Below are positions 1-11,840 of a stretch of 64,000 bases of DNA, one piece after another (position 1 is the stretch's first letter; each line of letters opens with the position of its first letter). The translations under genes were made by a program, and so were the position numbers. This DNA is from Bugula neritina (lineage: Eukaryota; Bryozoa; Gymnolaemata; Cheilostomatida; Bugulidae): positions 1-64,000 of the forward strand of contig OZ037773.1 in assembly GCA_964035545.1 (NCBI GenBank), written 5' to 3'. The notes below the pieces were generated by a model. It ran no database searches. It saw nothing but the letters and a program-made list of their open reading frames with translations, and was not told the DNA's origin.

Positions 1-1156
1 TGTTATATTATATATGAAATATATGAAAAATATAGTGTAATATATTGAAGCATAATGTAATACATTACATTACACTGTAATACATTGTTTTATACTGAAA
101 AATACTGTGATCTGTTGTAATACACTGTAAGACATTGTAGAAGACTGAAATACACTGTAGTACATATGTTTCGCTCTAATACATTGTAATCAACAAAAAT
201 ACATTGCAATACAGTGTAACATACTGAAGCATAATGTAATACATTGCAACAAACTGTAATACTTGTTTTATACTGAAACATACTCTTATCTGTTGTAATA
301 CACTTTAGCACATTGTATTAGACTGAGATACACAGTATTATATTGTATTATACTGAAGCATACTATAAAACACTGAAACGCACTATAAAATACTGAAACG
401 CACTATAAAATACTGTAGTACATTGCTTTATACTCTAATATGTTGTAATACAGTGTAATATACTGCAATACACTATGTAGAACTAGAATTCATTGTAATG
501 GAATATAATATACTGTAATACATATATTCGGCTGTAAGACACTGAAATCGACTGCAATACGCTGTAATACATTTATCACACTGTAATATATTGGAATCAA
601 CTAAAATGCACTGTAATACAGTTTATTATACTGAAAAATACTGTAATAAGCCGTAATACACTGTAATGCATTGTAATAGACTGAAATATACTATATTACA
701 TTGAATTTTCCTGACACCTACTATAAAAAACTATAACACACTGTAAAGTACTGAAAAAAACTGTAATAGACTGCAGTACATTACACGCTGCAACATGTTA
801 TAATGCACTGTAATACATTGTCAAAACATGTGATACCATGTAATATATGGCATACATTTTCAAAAACCGCAATACATTGTAACAGACTGCAACATGTAGT
901 AATAAACCGTGATTTACTGTAATACAATGTAATATGCTGAAACATACCGTGACATGTTTTAATATATGGTAATAGACTGAGATATATTCCGCTGCATTGT
1001 AATATTATACTAAAACATAGCATAAAATAATATAACGCACTGTAAAGTACTGTACCACACTATAATGGATTGTATTACAATGTTATCCACTGTAAACAAT
1101 TTCAATGATGTGCCATACACTATAAGAGATTGAAATATACTGCAATACATTGCAAT
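1..1156. repeat. Degenerate 10-bp tandem repeat array (array 1)
   Basis: Nearly the whole stretch is a string of 10-base units resembling ACTGTAATAC, with variants such as ATTGTAATAC and ACTGAAATAC. Units diverge but the 10-base register is largely kept. Read on the minus strand the unit has no stop codon in any frame, so long minus-strand ORFs rich in Tyr, Cys, Leu and Gln with a 10-residue period appear. These are by-products of the repeat, not genes. The array starts before the window edge and fades near 1156. Confidence 0.85.
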
Positions 1157-2284
1157 AAAAGCACCAAGTAAAATTTCATTTTGAATTTTAGGTGGGAGTG
1201 TAGCGTTTTGATCATTCCTTATTATATTACACACTACTACATTGCCTTAACTTTTGCTCAATCTATTCAAATCATCGCTTGCAGTGGCACAGGACAATTT
1301 ATCACCATTCACTCATATACTCATTTAGCTACTCACTTAGCTACTCACTTAGTCACAGCTTTTTTAAACCACAGATACACATGTATTCACTATTACAATG
1401 CAATGATTTTTGCTACCAGAATAACTGTCAGCTTTTGAGAGCTTGTAGCCAGAAATTATAGCAGCGAAGTTGTTTTATGTCTTCATGTCAGTCTGATGCT
1501 TTTCTCCACTAACTTTTGTAGTTCTCACTAGTCATTTTTGATTTTGTACATGATACATGTAGATATTTGAACTTTCACTATTACGACCTTATATATTTGA
1601 TTCTAACTGTTCCCAGGAAAGGTAATAGAGGTATGTTGAACATTGTTATGCAACAATTTTGTAATTAATGTTTTATGTTTCATTTTTCTAGTCATCAATG
1701 TCTATATTATTGAAATGCATTATTGTAGTTTCAATAAACATCAGCAAAACTCCAGCAGTGCAACCTATTATTAATAAACTGGGATAGAAGTCACACAGAC
1801 AATATTTTTCATTTACCACAAACTAAGAATAAGTTATGCATACTGTGTAACACCTAGAAAATTGTCCATGAAAGATAATTCCCACCCACATCAATCTCAC
1901 ACCATTGCTATTGCCATAATAGTAAAAGCTTTAACTTAATATTCATAATATATTCACTAGGTAGTAGGAAAATGAAGAGACTCACTAGCCCCGTAAATTT
2001 CAATATAGAAAGCATTATTGAAACTTGGTATATTTTTTCCCCAAGTTTATTTGCATGAATGTGATATTATTTATTTGTCAATACATAATATATGATTATA
2101 TATTGTAGTTATTAACAACACTAACAATAAATATTTTATCATTGTTTATGAAAGTTGTCGAGTCTCAACAATGATTTATCATGATATTCATTGCAACTTT
2201 TAACAAATTTGCAGTGTTCAATCAGCCCTCTCTGGTGCAAGACAGGCATCACTATACACACTGGTGTGAAGACTTCTATTAGGT
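1157..2284. other. Intergenic, no gene recognised
   Basis: This is AT-rich DNA between the first array and a fold-back fragment. Around 1310-1355 a short 12-13 base motif (TAGCTACTCACT) is repeated about three times. Two overlapping plus-strand ORFs of 60-85 codons here show no domain or codon pattern that I recognise, and I treat them as chance ORFs. Confidence 0.6.
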
Positions 2285-2289
2285 CAAAA

Positions 2290-2369
2290 AAATTTCTTTA
2301 TAACTCATATAAACTTGCGGCACCGATAGCGGCATAATGACTTTTCATGCTTTAAAGCCGACTTTCGTA

Positions 2370-2433
<64 letters not shown>
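2290..2433 (-). repeat. Fragment of the fold-back element plus (TA)n microsatellite
   Basis: Bases 2290-2375 match the outer end of the right arm of the fold-back element near 51 kb: both read through TTTATAACT.ATATAAACT, a GCGGCA core, TTTTCATG and TTTAAAG. The fragment runs into an uninterrupted TA run of about 58 bases. TA runs adjoin the same sequence at 49.5 kb and 50.6 kb, so the pairing of this end with TA repeats is a property of the family. Confidence 0.7.
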
Positions 2434-2435
<2 letters not shown>

Positions 2436-2504
2436 TGCTGGCTAAAATGATAATACTGCCCGGAAATCTTACATCAGAGTAAAACTAGCAATCCTTCAAT
2501 TACT

Positions 2505-3403
2505 CTAATAACTGTACCACATTGTAAAGGACCTAAATATAATGTATTTTTATTGTAATAATATACTGAAACAAACAGTAATAAACTGTAATGCAGTGTA
2601 ATACATTGCAATAATATACTGAAATATACTGTAATTCATTGTAATATACTGAAACGTATTGAAATACACTGCAAGTCTGCAACAGACTGTAAAATACTGA
2701 AACAAACTGCAAGAGACTGTAGTCCAGTGCCATAAACTGTAATATACCCTAAAACACTGTAATACATTATTGTAGTACACTGAAATACAATGTCATACGT
2801 TGTAGTGCTATGTTATACGATGTAAAACACTGTAATACACAATTATGCACTGTAACACAGTGAAATATACTGAAAGATATTTTAAGATACTGTATTACAC
2901 TTTAATACTTTGTAATTTATTGCTTTAGATTGAAAAATAGTGTAATACATTCTAGTATATTTAAACATACTGTAATAGGCTATAATACAATGTAATAGAC
3001 TGAAACACACTTTAATACATTCTAGTATCCTGAAACCTACTGTAATAAACTGTAATACACTGTTATACATTGTCATAGACTGAAAGAGACTGTAATATAT
3101 TATTGTAATATGCTGCAGCATACTGTAATATACTGCAACACCCTGTAAAGTAATAAAACACACTTCAATAGACTGCACTAAAGTGCCATACACAGCAATA
3201 TAGCATTCTAAAACATTGTAATACATTGTGATACACTGAATCATACTGCAATACACTGTTATTCATTGTCATAGACTGAAATAGACTGTAATATATTGTA
3301 GTACATTGTAATATACCAAAATATGCTCTAATGAATTGTAATACACTGTACCACATTGTGATAAACTGAAACATACTTTAATAAATTGTAATGCACTGTA
3401 ATA
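2505..3403. repeat. Degenerate 10-bp tandem repeat array (array 2, same orientation as array 1)
   Basis: The same ACTGTAATAC-like units as array 1 resume here after about 1.3 kb of unrelated sequence. The plus strand carries TGTAATACA and CTGAAACA variants. Minus-strand ORFs of up to 124 codons arise because the reverse complement of the unit lacks stops in all frames. Confidence 0.85.
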
Positions 3404-4592
3404 CATCAGAGTCTAACATTCTATTGCAGTATATTACAGTGTATAACATTGTATTGCAATTTATTACAGTATAATCCAGTATATTACAGTGCATTAATAT
3501 GTGTTACATTAGGTTTCAGTATATTACAAAATATTACAGTATATTTCAGTGCTGTACACTGTATTACATTATATTACGGTGTATTACACTTTCTTGCAGT
3601 GCATTGGAGTTTATTACAGTATAATACGGCATATCACAATATAAAACTGTGTTTTACTGTGTATAACATTGTATCACAGTTTGTTGAAGTATATTTCAGT
3701 ATATTACAGTGTATTCAGGAATATCACAGTATATTGCAGTATCTTATGGTACATAACAATGTTTTACATTTTATTACACTATACTTCAGTATATTTTCCT
3801 GTGTTACAGTAGGTTACAGTGTATTACAGTATTATATTACAGTGTATTACAGCATATGACACTTTATTACTAATTATTACAGTGCATTCAAGTATATTAC
3901 AGTGTCTTACAGTGTTTTACAGTGTTTTATAGTAAATAACAGTTTATTATATTCTATTACCGTGACTTGCAGTTTCTTACAGAATATTACATTTTGATAC
4001 ATTTTCCTATAATGTATGACATGGTATTACACTGTATTAGAGTATAGCAAAAGTGTATTGCAGTTTGTTTCATTATATTACAATGTATTATAGTATGTTT
4101 TATTTTACTCTACAGTCTACAGTATAATACAGTATCTTACAGTGTTTTGATGATGTAGTGAAATTTATTACAGTATGTTACAGTACATTACAGTGTGTTA
4201 CCCTGTGTTTCAGTATACTACAATGCATAACAGTGTATATTAGTTTAACACCATGTATTATGATATATTACGGTGTTTTGCACAATATTGCAGTGTGTTG
4301 CAGTGTATTAAAGTATATTACAGCATGTCACAATTTAAAGTTGCGTATTACATTATGTTTCATCATGCTGCAGTGTATAACATTGTGTTGCACTACTTTT
4401 CAGTATTTTACAGGGTTTTACAAAGTATTTCAGTAATTGCAGTGTCCTGCAATATATTACATATCATTACAGTATATTAAAGTATATTACAGTTTATTAC
4501 ATTACATTACCATGTCTTACAGTTTCTTACAGAATAACACAAAATATGACAGGCTCTAACAAGGTATTATATTCTAATACACGATAATACAG
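3404..4592. repeat. Degenerate 10-bp tandem repeat array (array 3, opposite orientation)
   Basis: From about 3410 the unit is inverted: the plus strand now reads GTATTACAGT-like units, the reverse complement of arrays 1 and 2. The switch lies within about 20 bases around 3403-3425. The open frames are correspondingly on the plus strand (for example 3449-3859 and 4158-4436) and are repeat artefacts. Confidence 0.85.
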
Positions 4593-4739
4593 TCTTTTAA
4601 TAATAGTTCAGGATGGTAAATTGCTCTTTTATGAGAGCTAGGAAAAAACAATGACCTTTTCATTAGACTCCTTATTTAAAATTTTCCCTTCAACTTTGCA
4701 GTGAACTAGCCTTATCAGCTTAAAATTGTATGATATATG

Positions 4740-4910
4740 AAGCAGGTGTACTCAGCTGTGTCTCTGAGGAGTTGATTGATGAAACTACCTGGTACTTTGC
4801 TAAAATTCCTCAGGGCGGGTCTTTTTAGAATTTTTTAGTTTTTGTCTCACAGATGGTGGAGTTTCTTACTGTAGCGTTGCCACTAACTATTTATAAATGA
4901 GTTGTACTGG
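4740..4910 (+). pseudogene. Possible decayed Ig-like domain
   Basis: One frame reads GVLSCVSEE followed by ETTWYF, that is a Cys and then a Trp 11 residues on, as in the B and C strands of an Ig fold. It ends at TAG near 4826. A second frame downstream reads TDGGVSYCSVATNY, like the F strand of an Ig domain (D-G-x-Y-x-C). The second part follows a pyrimidine-rich CAG that could be an old splice acceptor. The frames do not join, so this would be a relic. Chance similarity is possible. Confidence 0.3.
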
Positions 4911-6899
4911 TGTTGGTGTTAGTAACTTTATTTATGTTTATTCCAACTGCTGTAAGAAACTGTAAAAGTATAAGTTAATATATGCAATTATATAATGTTT
5001 TTAAAATAAAACCAACAAAAATTCATTTACAAAGTTATAAGGTATTCACGCATATATAAATTTCTGAATTATTCACCTCTTGCCTTCTTTTAGTTCTTAG
5101 CTGGAGTAAGTTTGACTCTAGGAACTGATATTGTAGATCTACTAAAAATGTTAAAGTTGATTTTAAAAATGACATCAAAGGATAACTGCCATAGACAAAA
5201 TTAATTAATTATATCGGTTAAAACAAGTAGTAATGCATGTATCACACAAACAAAGATTAAACTTATATTCACAGTTGACTTAAATTAGTAGTTGCAGTAA
5301 AATATTGCTATGAGTAAAGGTAAAACTTTAAGCTACCAATTTGGGTTCTATCCTGTGACAATCTAATCAATAACTGGAGAGCCTGCCTATAGAATTCATA
5401 ATTCTATGAGAAATCTGAATGATGCCATCTCTATTCCAGTCATGCCGTCAGTTGATACGGAAAATAATACGGAGATCTAGGTCAACCAATTATAGGGGCG
5501 ATCAGGCACTTATAAGCACCGCCTTCCAGCGCCCACAGCCAGTCTCAAACAGTACTAATAGCTTATATCGGGATAACTATATGTGGACACATCATTTCTT
5601 GTATATTTTTCTCATTTATGTAACTTACTTTTATTTGTGTATTTTTTACCTAAAGACGAATAAGTAAATCTGTGTCTGATAATGATTTTCTTCACAATTT
5701 TTATTATAATGACTATTTTCAAAAAAATTAATGAGAAGCATGGGCAGGTTTGTCTGGACTCCGGAAGATAATATTTTTAATGTGTAGAATTGAGCTTTGC
5801 CAATAAATCTAAGCTGAACTATATATAAATAAGCAACTTGGTTTTTAAAACAATGCCATTAGTTAAAATGTATATTGTTATACTATCTAATATAATGACT
5901 CTAGAGTCAATTTAGCTCAGTTATAGTTACAGAATAAACACCCTAAAGCTTTTTTATGATTTAAAATATATATGGTTATATCTAAGCCACACATTAGAAA
6001 AATGATCTTGAGCTGCCTTATTCAAAGATTTTAGGCATGTACTTTTTCATGTGTGCCATTTGTCACAAAAATAATAATTTCTTATCAGCAAATAAAACAA
6101 GCTCAGTTTGAGACTGGTGCATTTTTGTGGGAAACATAGAGTAAAAATATTTTAAAGAACGATATTATTATAGTTGTTGCATACCAAAATAAATCGCATT
6201 CAGCTGAAATCTCTTGAACATGGTGGAATTCCTAAAAAAGCAGAACTCAAATGCTTACAATTAGGTCATGAAGAAGCAGCTAGATACACAAACTTTGTTA
6301 CATGGAAAATGTTTTATAAACACCATAAGCCCACTTGTAATAATCAAATTTCAAGACACTGATGTTTTCATCTTAAGTCTCGCTATTTGCAAATCATTAC
6401 TTTCTTATCAATTATATTTTCTTACAGGTGTTGTAATCATGGTGTCATGCCAGATAGAGGCTAAGCTAAACTTCCTACTTAGATGCTAGTTATTTATTTT
6501 GGTAAAATGTGTTTTTATGTGCAACTTATTTTAATATTATTGAAATATATGTATATTTAAATTAACTTGGATCAACAGCTTGTTATTTAGCACATAAATA
6601 AAGTCTTTCGATCTCATTAACTTGATAATTTTGTATATTTTTTACATTTTACCTGTTGTTTGAACAGATAATTTGGTTAAGAAGTATCAATTTAAGATAG
6701 TGTCTATTATTAATGTATTACTACTTTTTGTTCCACACAAATTTGTAAAAATAATATAATATCATTCTAGATTATTCATGTTAGCTACTATAGCTATTAG
6801 CATATTAACTATTTAGCAATAAATACAACAGTTATATAAGTAATATTAATATACATGGTAAAAAAATAAAAATAGCGTCTATCTGGGAGGAAACCATAA
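4911..6899. other. Intergenic, no gene recognised
   Basis: About 2 kb of AT-rich sequence. A slightly GC-richer patch at 5400-5570 gives an 82-codon ORF (5419-5667) without recognisable domains. I see no splice-bounded coding exon, RNA gene or clear mobile element here. Confidence 0.5.
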
Positions 6900-6939
6900 T
6901 CGTATTAGGTATTTGGATGTCAACATTGCAGCAAATTAA

Positions 6940-7572
6940 TCCGGACTGCAGTCGTGTGCAGCACTTACTAGATTTCATGCTTTAACAGGTTGTGATTTTT
7001 ATGAAAAAGGATAGCGCACAGCCTACTTTTTTTGAAAAAAATATTCATAATGTATGAGAAGGTTTAAACACTTTGGGAAGTATTTTAACCTGTCAGCCAT
7101 TACAGTGCCTGAAGTAGAACAATTGTCTATAAACTTTACGAAGCAGGAAATTCAAATATAGATGATGTCCAATACGTTTTTTTGTTGACAGTCTAAAATA
7201 ACTCAATACAGTTTGCCTCCAACAAAAGATGAAATAAATTTGCACGTAAAAAGCAATTTATCAGGCAGCCATTTGGAGAAGGGTGACAACAGCCTATATT
7301 GATGCACCACCCCCAGAACATAATGAAAGGATTGTTGAGAATCATGGCAGCATAAATATAAATTGGATGATTCAAGCTTCCGCACCTTAACATGTGTATT
7401 GCAAAATTTAAATTGCTCCTGTAAAACTAGCTGCAACATATCCAGATGTGGATGTCAGAAGTTTCAAATGTAGTGCATGCACTGGTGTTTGTCAATGTAA
7501 GGATTGTCTGAAAAGAAGCTCTATATTGGGGAAGAAAAAGCTGATGAGACTGACGACAGTGACAATGATGGC
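6940..7572 (+). pseudogene. Relic of a Cys-rich protein with TGCD, LPPTKDE and CxC motifs
   Basis: Read across several frames, the plus strand holds landmarks in order: a HLLDFMLLTGCDF-like patch, a VEQL patch, LPPTKDEINLHV (about 7212), and a terminal Cys array NCSCKTSCNISRCGCQK then FKCSACTGVCQCKDC followed by an acidic stretch. I know this landmark order from a dispersed family of uncharacterised invertebrate proteins, often multicopy. I cannot give it a name or function. Several stops and at least two frame changes break the reading, so this copy is dead. The terminal C-x-C, R-C-x-C, C-x2-C-x-C spacing is well kept. Confidence 0.5.
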
Positions 7573-8438
7573 GAGAATACTTTTTCATAATCAAGCGCTA
7601 TTTTTAGATATTTGTTATATATTTTACAGCAAGCAATTTAATTTCAATCATCTCTCATGCTTCTGTCTCTCTAAATAATTTTACAGAATCTTGTTGATTT
7701 TTGCAGATGTCTAATGGCTCCTGACAGACTAGCAAATGATTCACTTGGGCTGTGCTCAAAAAGTTTCATAATTGTTCATTCCAAGGTTCATTTTGTGCTA
7801 TAATTTTATAAATATAGTTTTTTCACACATCAGCATGACTTTGTTTTTGTTTTTGTATGAATAGGTTGGTCGTACAATTATTCTGCATGCTTATGCCGTA
7901 TGCAATATGATGATTCATAACAAACGTATATGTTTATATAAACAACTTGGTTTTAATTTGAGATAGCGTCTTGCAGTCTTTAAATTCAGTATCAGCATAG
8001 AATTTTAAGTATAAAATATAATTATTTTTAGTATTTCAGCAAATATTTTTTCTTCAAGATAGCTTGATAAAATTGGATACCATTTTGCACAATCCACATT
8101 TTTTTTATCACTCATTCAAGATGTCAATTTGTTTTTTGCAATAAATTGAGTTTGGGTAGAGATAAAGTTCTAGAGCTTGTGGATTGAGAATCAAAACAAA
8201 ATTTTAATCCAGAAACAACTTTTTTGAGTGGCCACCTAGTAAAGTGTAACAAGCCAAATTTTGAGCACTTTTTAGGAGGTTTCTTCTAGACTATACTATT
8301 TTTTCAAGGAATAGCTTGGAAGGCACCAATGGCAGAACTCAATAGCTAAAACTTAACACTAAGTTGGTTCTTGAAATAAAATAGATAATTGACACGGATC
8401 TAATTACTTGACATGCTGAAAATTAATTCGAAATGTAA
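7573..8438. other. Intergenic, no gene recognised
   Basis: AT-rich sequence with homopolymer runs. No ORF, splice-bounded exon or repeat family shared with the rest of the window was seen. Confidence 0.5.
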
Positions 8439-10475
8439 GTAGTTGTTGCTTTCCTAGTATTTTGTATGTGTTATAATAGCTGTTGATATATGCTGGATTA
8501 TTTTGGTCTGTAGTTGACACTGAATTTATGTACCCATTACTTTATTATGCTGGAGGGTTTAAATCACTTTTGAATTATGATAAAACTTTTTTTGTTTGAC
8601 TTATTTAGGATATTTGTGTAGTGAGATACATTACATCATATTATATTACATTTAACTTTCTAATTGTATTCAGCAAATCTTTTTTTGTAGATGAATATAA
8701 ATTTTAAAATTGTTAAAACTATTTTATCAAACTGTGCAATCCATTTAATTAACCACTACTTTCTGCTTGTATTATGTATGAGGGTGACTAAAAAAGTAAT
8801 GATAATTTTGCCACAAGTCAAGTTGTAATCAAATTACGACTTAATTTTTTTTCAACATAGTTTCTTGGCAAGCAAACACCTTTCTGTTATCTTGGTACTA
8901 TCTTTTTTATTTCCTCAGCATAAGATTCGGTAGATTGACTCAGTAAATTTTTGCACGAAGTAGTTTGGACCTTGCCATGAGTCTCCTTGTGAATGAATAG
9001 TTTCGGTGTTGAACTTAGAGCACCAAAGAAATTGTATTTACAAGATGAAGGACTAAGATTCTCCAATAGTGAGGGACCTAGTTGATGTTCTCAATGGTTT
9101 GATTGGCAGATTATGGTCTTCCAGTGTCTTTGTGGATATTACACTGTGATTACATGCCTATTCTCTTCTACTTAATCTCTTTTAAACTTAGATGAAATGC
9201 ACTGTTTCAATGGAGATGTTTATTAAATTAGCAAAGTTGTCGTTCAATGCTGTTACTTTCCTGACTGCCCTGACAAAAGGTTCTAATATCTCTAAATTGG
9301 TTGGTCTAGCCGCCTCTTCTGCTATTGGCCTACCTGACTCAAGTTCACTCTCCAAAGAGGTTGTTCAATCCTTAAAACTGTTAGCCTATTTGAAAACTGT
9401 ATTTTTTTTAAAAATTGTAACCATATTGAGCTTTCATTCCCTTATAAATTTCGCTTGAGCTGACTGCCTCATTTGACAAAAGCTTTAATATAGCTCTCTG
9501 GTCAATGTGAGCCAAGTTCCAGTGAGGCTGCCCTCATTAAGTATACGTTTTTAAATGAAAAGTATTTTCCCAAAGTTATTGAAATGATTACTGTGTGAAG
9601 ACAACTTCTAAAACAATATAATGTTAAAAAGATAGGCACGTATTACATTTATATTTAGTTCTATAAAGAAAATGTCTTTACTTTTCAAATCGCCCTGGTA
9701 ATTCTTTAAGTAAGCAATATGTGTGTCTGTTGCCTTCTGAATCATTGATTTTAATTATCTAAAACTTGCTTAGTCTGTGACTTGGTTTGCTTTGACTTGC
9801 TGTTACCTCAACATGACTCTGGTCACACTGCTCTCTGTTGTACACACCAATTCATCAGTGCTCATTTGGTAGGCAACTTCATACAATATAATAATAGCAT
9901 TAGCTTTCATAAATTTCTTTTTTTAGCATTAATTTCTTCCATTTTTAAAGTTTTTTCGCTGGCAGGTTAATTAGCTATGGTATATCTCAGTTTATAAGAT
10001 TGTATTTATAATGTTTACTATACTTTGTTGTTTTTAGGAAAATGAAGTTTCTCTGGATAACTATTTTCAAAGTATTGCTAGCATCTAGCTACACACTTGG
10101 TGAGTTAATACTTCTAAAGCTAACATCTCCAGTATTTGTTAACTCTGGTTCTTGATTTTTAATGAATCACTTTAATGACACCTTTATTTTTTCAGATATG
10201 ATTCTTATGCTCACACAACTGTGACTAATGAAATACCTTGTTTCAACTTGTAATGTTTGAGAAATTCTAATGTAGCTGTTGGCTCGTTTAGCAGTTGTTT
10301 TCTGTTGTGTTTTTACACCTGCAGAGGCTCTCAATAAATAAAACAAGTTACTTGAAGACACTAAAAAAGACTCTACTTGGTTTTAAAAGAGTCATTTCTG
10401 TTTTTGTTGCCTTTTCTTGCAGTAGATGATGTCATAGGTCATGCAGTATTCCCAATTTTAATCTATTTATAGTAT
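8439..10475 (+). repeat. Segmental duplication copy A: 5' flank, first coding exon and part of intron 1 of the Ig gene
   Basis: This stretch aligns by eye end to end with 31801-33880 (copy B), with scattered substitutions and small indels. It resumes after element 1 at 18088 and can be followed to about 18215. Copy B leads into the intact Ig-domain gene; copy A has lost the Ig exons. In copy A, intron 1 is interrupted by gypsy element 1, and copy B supplies the empty site. Confidence 0.85.
10042..10099 (+). pseudogene. Orphan signal-peptide exon of the Ig-gene duplicate
   Basis: ATG is preceded by a TTTTTAG acceptor and GAAA, and the exon ends in CTTG before a GTGAGT donor, leaving phase 1. 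It encodes MKFLWITIFKVLLASSYTL, a short basic start and hydrophobic core typical of a secretion signal. It differs from the exon at 33445-33502 at only a few residues. No Ig exon follows within the following 8-9 kb, where gypsy element 1 and unrelated sequence lie, so the duplicate gene is truncated. Confidence 0.65.
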
Positions 10476-10754
10476 TGTAGTGAGTACGTAATACGCGCGT
10501 CCCCTAAGTCCCCTTAGCCAATAAGAGTGCGTCATGTGATAACTCCCAGCGATGTGTAGAGTAGTAGAGAGTAGAGTAGTAGAATAGTAAAGATGTAGTG
10601 TTTTTTTTAATCCGTGTGCTTTTATATCTCTTTATTGTATTTAGTAGTAAATAAACCTCGTCTAATCTTATTGAAAACTTTTTTATTGATGTGGATACAT
10701 AAACTATAATTACAAGCCAGGAACTCACGCACAGTAATTGCACAAATTACTACA
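10476..10754 (+). repeat. 5' LTR of element 1
   Basis: It starts TGTAG and ends TACA, and repeats at 17807-18083. It contains a CCAAT-like motif (AGCCAATAAGAG), a TATA-like TTTTATATC, and an AATAAA signal in AGTAAATAAACC. The gag start follows 62 bases after its end. Confidence 0.9.
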
Positions 10755-10755
10755 G

Positions 10756-10767
10756 TGGTGGCAGCGG
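10756..10767 (+). other. Primer binding site of element 1
   Basis: One base after the LTR comes TGGTGGCAGCGG. Its reverse complement ends in CCA, as expected for pairing with the 3' end of a tRNA. Element 3 has the same site at the same distance from its LTR. I cannot assign the primer tRNA. Confidence 0.75.
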
Positions 10768-10816
10768 TGGGATTACTAGCTACTATATGAAGACAATGGG
10801 AAAGTATTAGAACATC

Positions 10817-11818
10817 ATGGCCGAAAGTGCAGTGTCAACTGAAGAATGTGAGCGAGACATTATCATAAACCCTCTCGAGGCCGGAGAGGAGGCATATAGG
10901 AATACATTAGTGGCTCCCGTATTCACGGGCTTTGAAGATGTTGAACAATTTATTCGGGAATTCCGTGAAGTTGCAGTCATTACAAGATGGCCGCCAAGAG
11001 TAGCCCTGATGAAGTTACAAATGGCACTGACGGAAGAAGCCAAGCCGTACGGGTGGGGACCTAGCGTAGACGGGATCATTGCTACGCTACGGGCCCGTTT
11101 TGGCATACCTGTCGCCGACGCCAAGTTTCGTTTGCAAGGACTGCTCCACAAAACATGTACACCACTACCGGATCACGCTACTCTGGTGCAGAGACTGGCA
11201 CGGATCGCGTATAGCGATCTGCCAGAAACATACAGACGGCGCTATACATTCGAGGCCTTTGTACAATCCCTCAACAATTTGAACTTCCATCACCAGTTAC
11301 AAGCAAAGGGAGTAACCACGATCGAGGCTGCAATCCAAGAAAGCAAAGCTTAACTAAGAGCCGAGCAACTCTATAAAGCGGGAGAGACTATTCCACAGAC
11401 CCCTGGAGAACCCGACCACCCGGTCCGAATAGCGACCGCTACCGCTAGCCCTCCTGTGGAGATAGAGGTCGACCGCTTGATGACTAAACTGGGACAGTTG
11501 GTGGCAACCATGACATACAACAACCCAAGAGGATACAAGAGACCAGCAGTGAAACACCCCAGACCCACTATACGTTGCTGGAAATGCGGCACCAGGGGAC
11601 ACCGCCGCTCAAGCTGCCCACGACTCAAGAAGCAGCAGAAACCCCAGACCCCCCGGAGGCCCCCAGAGCTCCGCGGGCCCAAGCAGAGAAGAAAACGGGG
11701 TGGATACCACCAGGAGTCCGTACCGATCCAGCGGTACGTCCCCCCACCAGTGGCAGACACCTCGTTGAACCAGCCAATCAGGACGGCCACGAGAACCCTT
11801 CTCTCTACCTCTCACTAA
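10817..11818 (+). pseudogene. gag of element 1, interrupted by one stop
   Basis: It encodes the capsid-nucleocapsid polyprotein that packages the element RNA. The frame begins with ATG 62 bases after the LTR, stops at TAA 11351-11353, and continues in the same frame to 11818. The capsid part contains AQWPPR-like and KAKPYG-like patches shared with element 3 (here TRWPPR and EAKPYG). The nucleocapsid has one CCHC zinc knuckle, CWKCGTRGHRRSSC, at 11576-11617, followed by a basic tail. About 334 codons, close to the 320 of element 3. The stop is a decay mutation, because element 3 reads through this region. Confidence 0.85.
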
Positions 11819-11840
11819 CCGCTTCGGTCCGCTACCAGAA

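Noticed and set aside
1-1156. CRISPR-like or satellite array
   Set aside because: The units are 10 bp, contiguous and degenerate, with no unique spacers; the DNA is eukaryotic.
90-4480. Many ORFs of 60-136 codons rich in Tyr, Cys, Leu, Gln in the first 4.5 kb
   Set aside because: They follow the 10-bp repeat: the stop-free strand of the decamer is open in all three frames and yields a 10-residue period. The ORF strand flips exactly where the repeat flips.
5419-5667. ORF of 82 codons in a less AT-rich patch
   Set aside because: No domain, no splice context, hydrophobic Tyr/Phe tail from AT-rich DNA; likely chance.
9192-9458. ORF of 88 codons with a counterpart at 32558-32797
   Set aside because: It is kept in both duplication copies without length change for about 70 codons, but several changes are non-synonymous and there is no domain, splice context or start signal. 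It could be an old exon; support is too weak to call.
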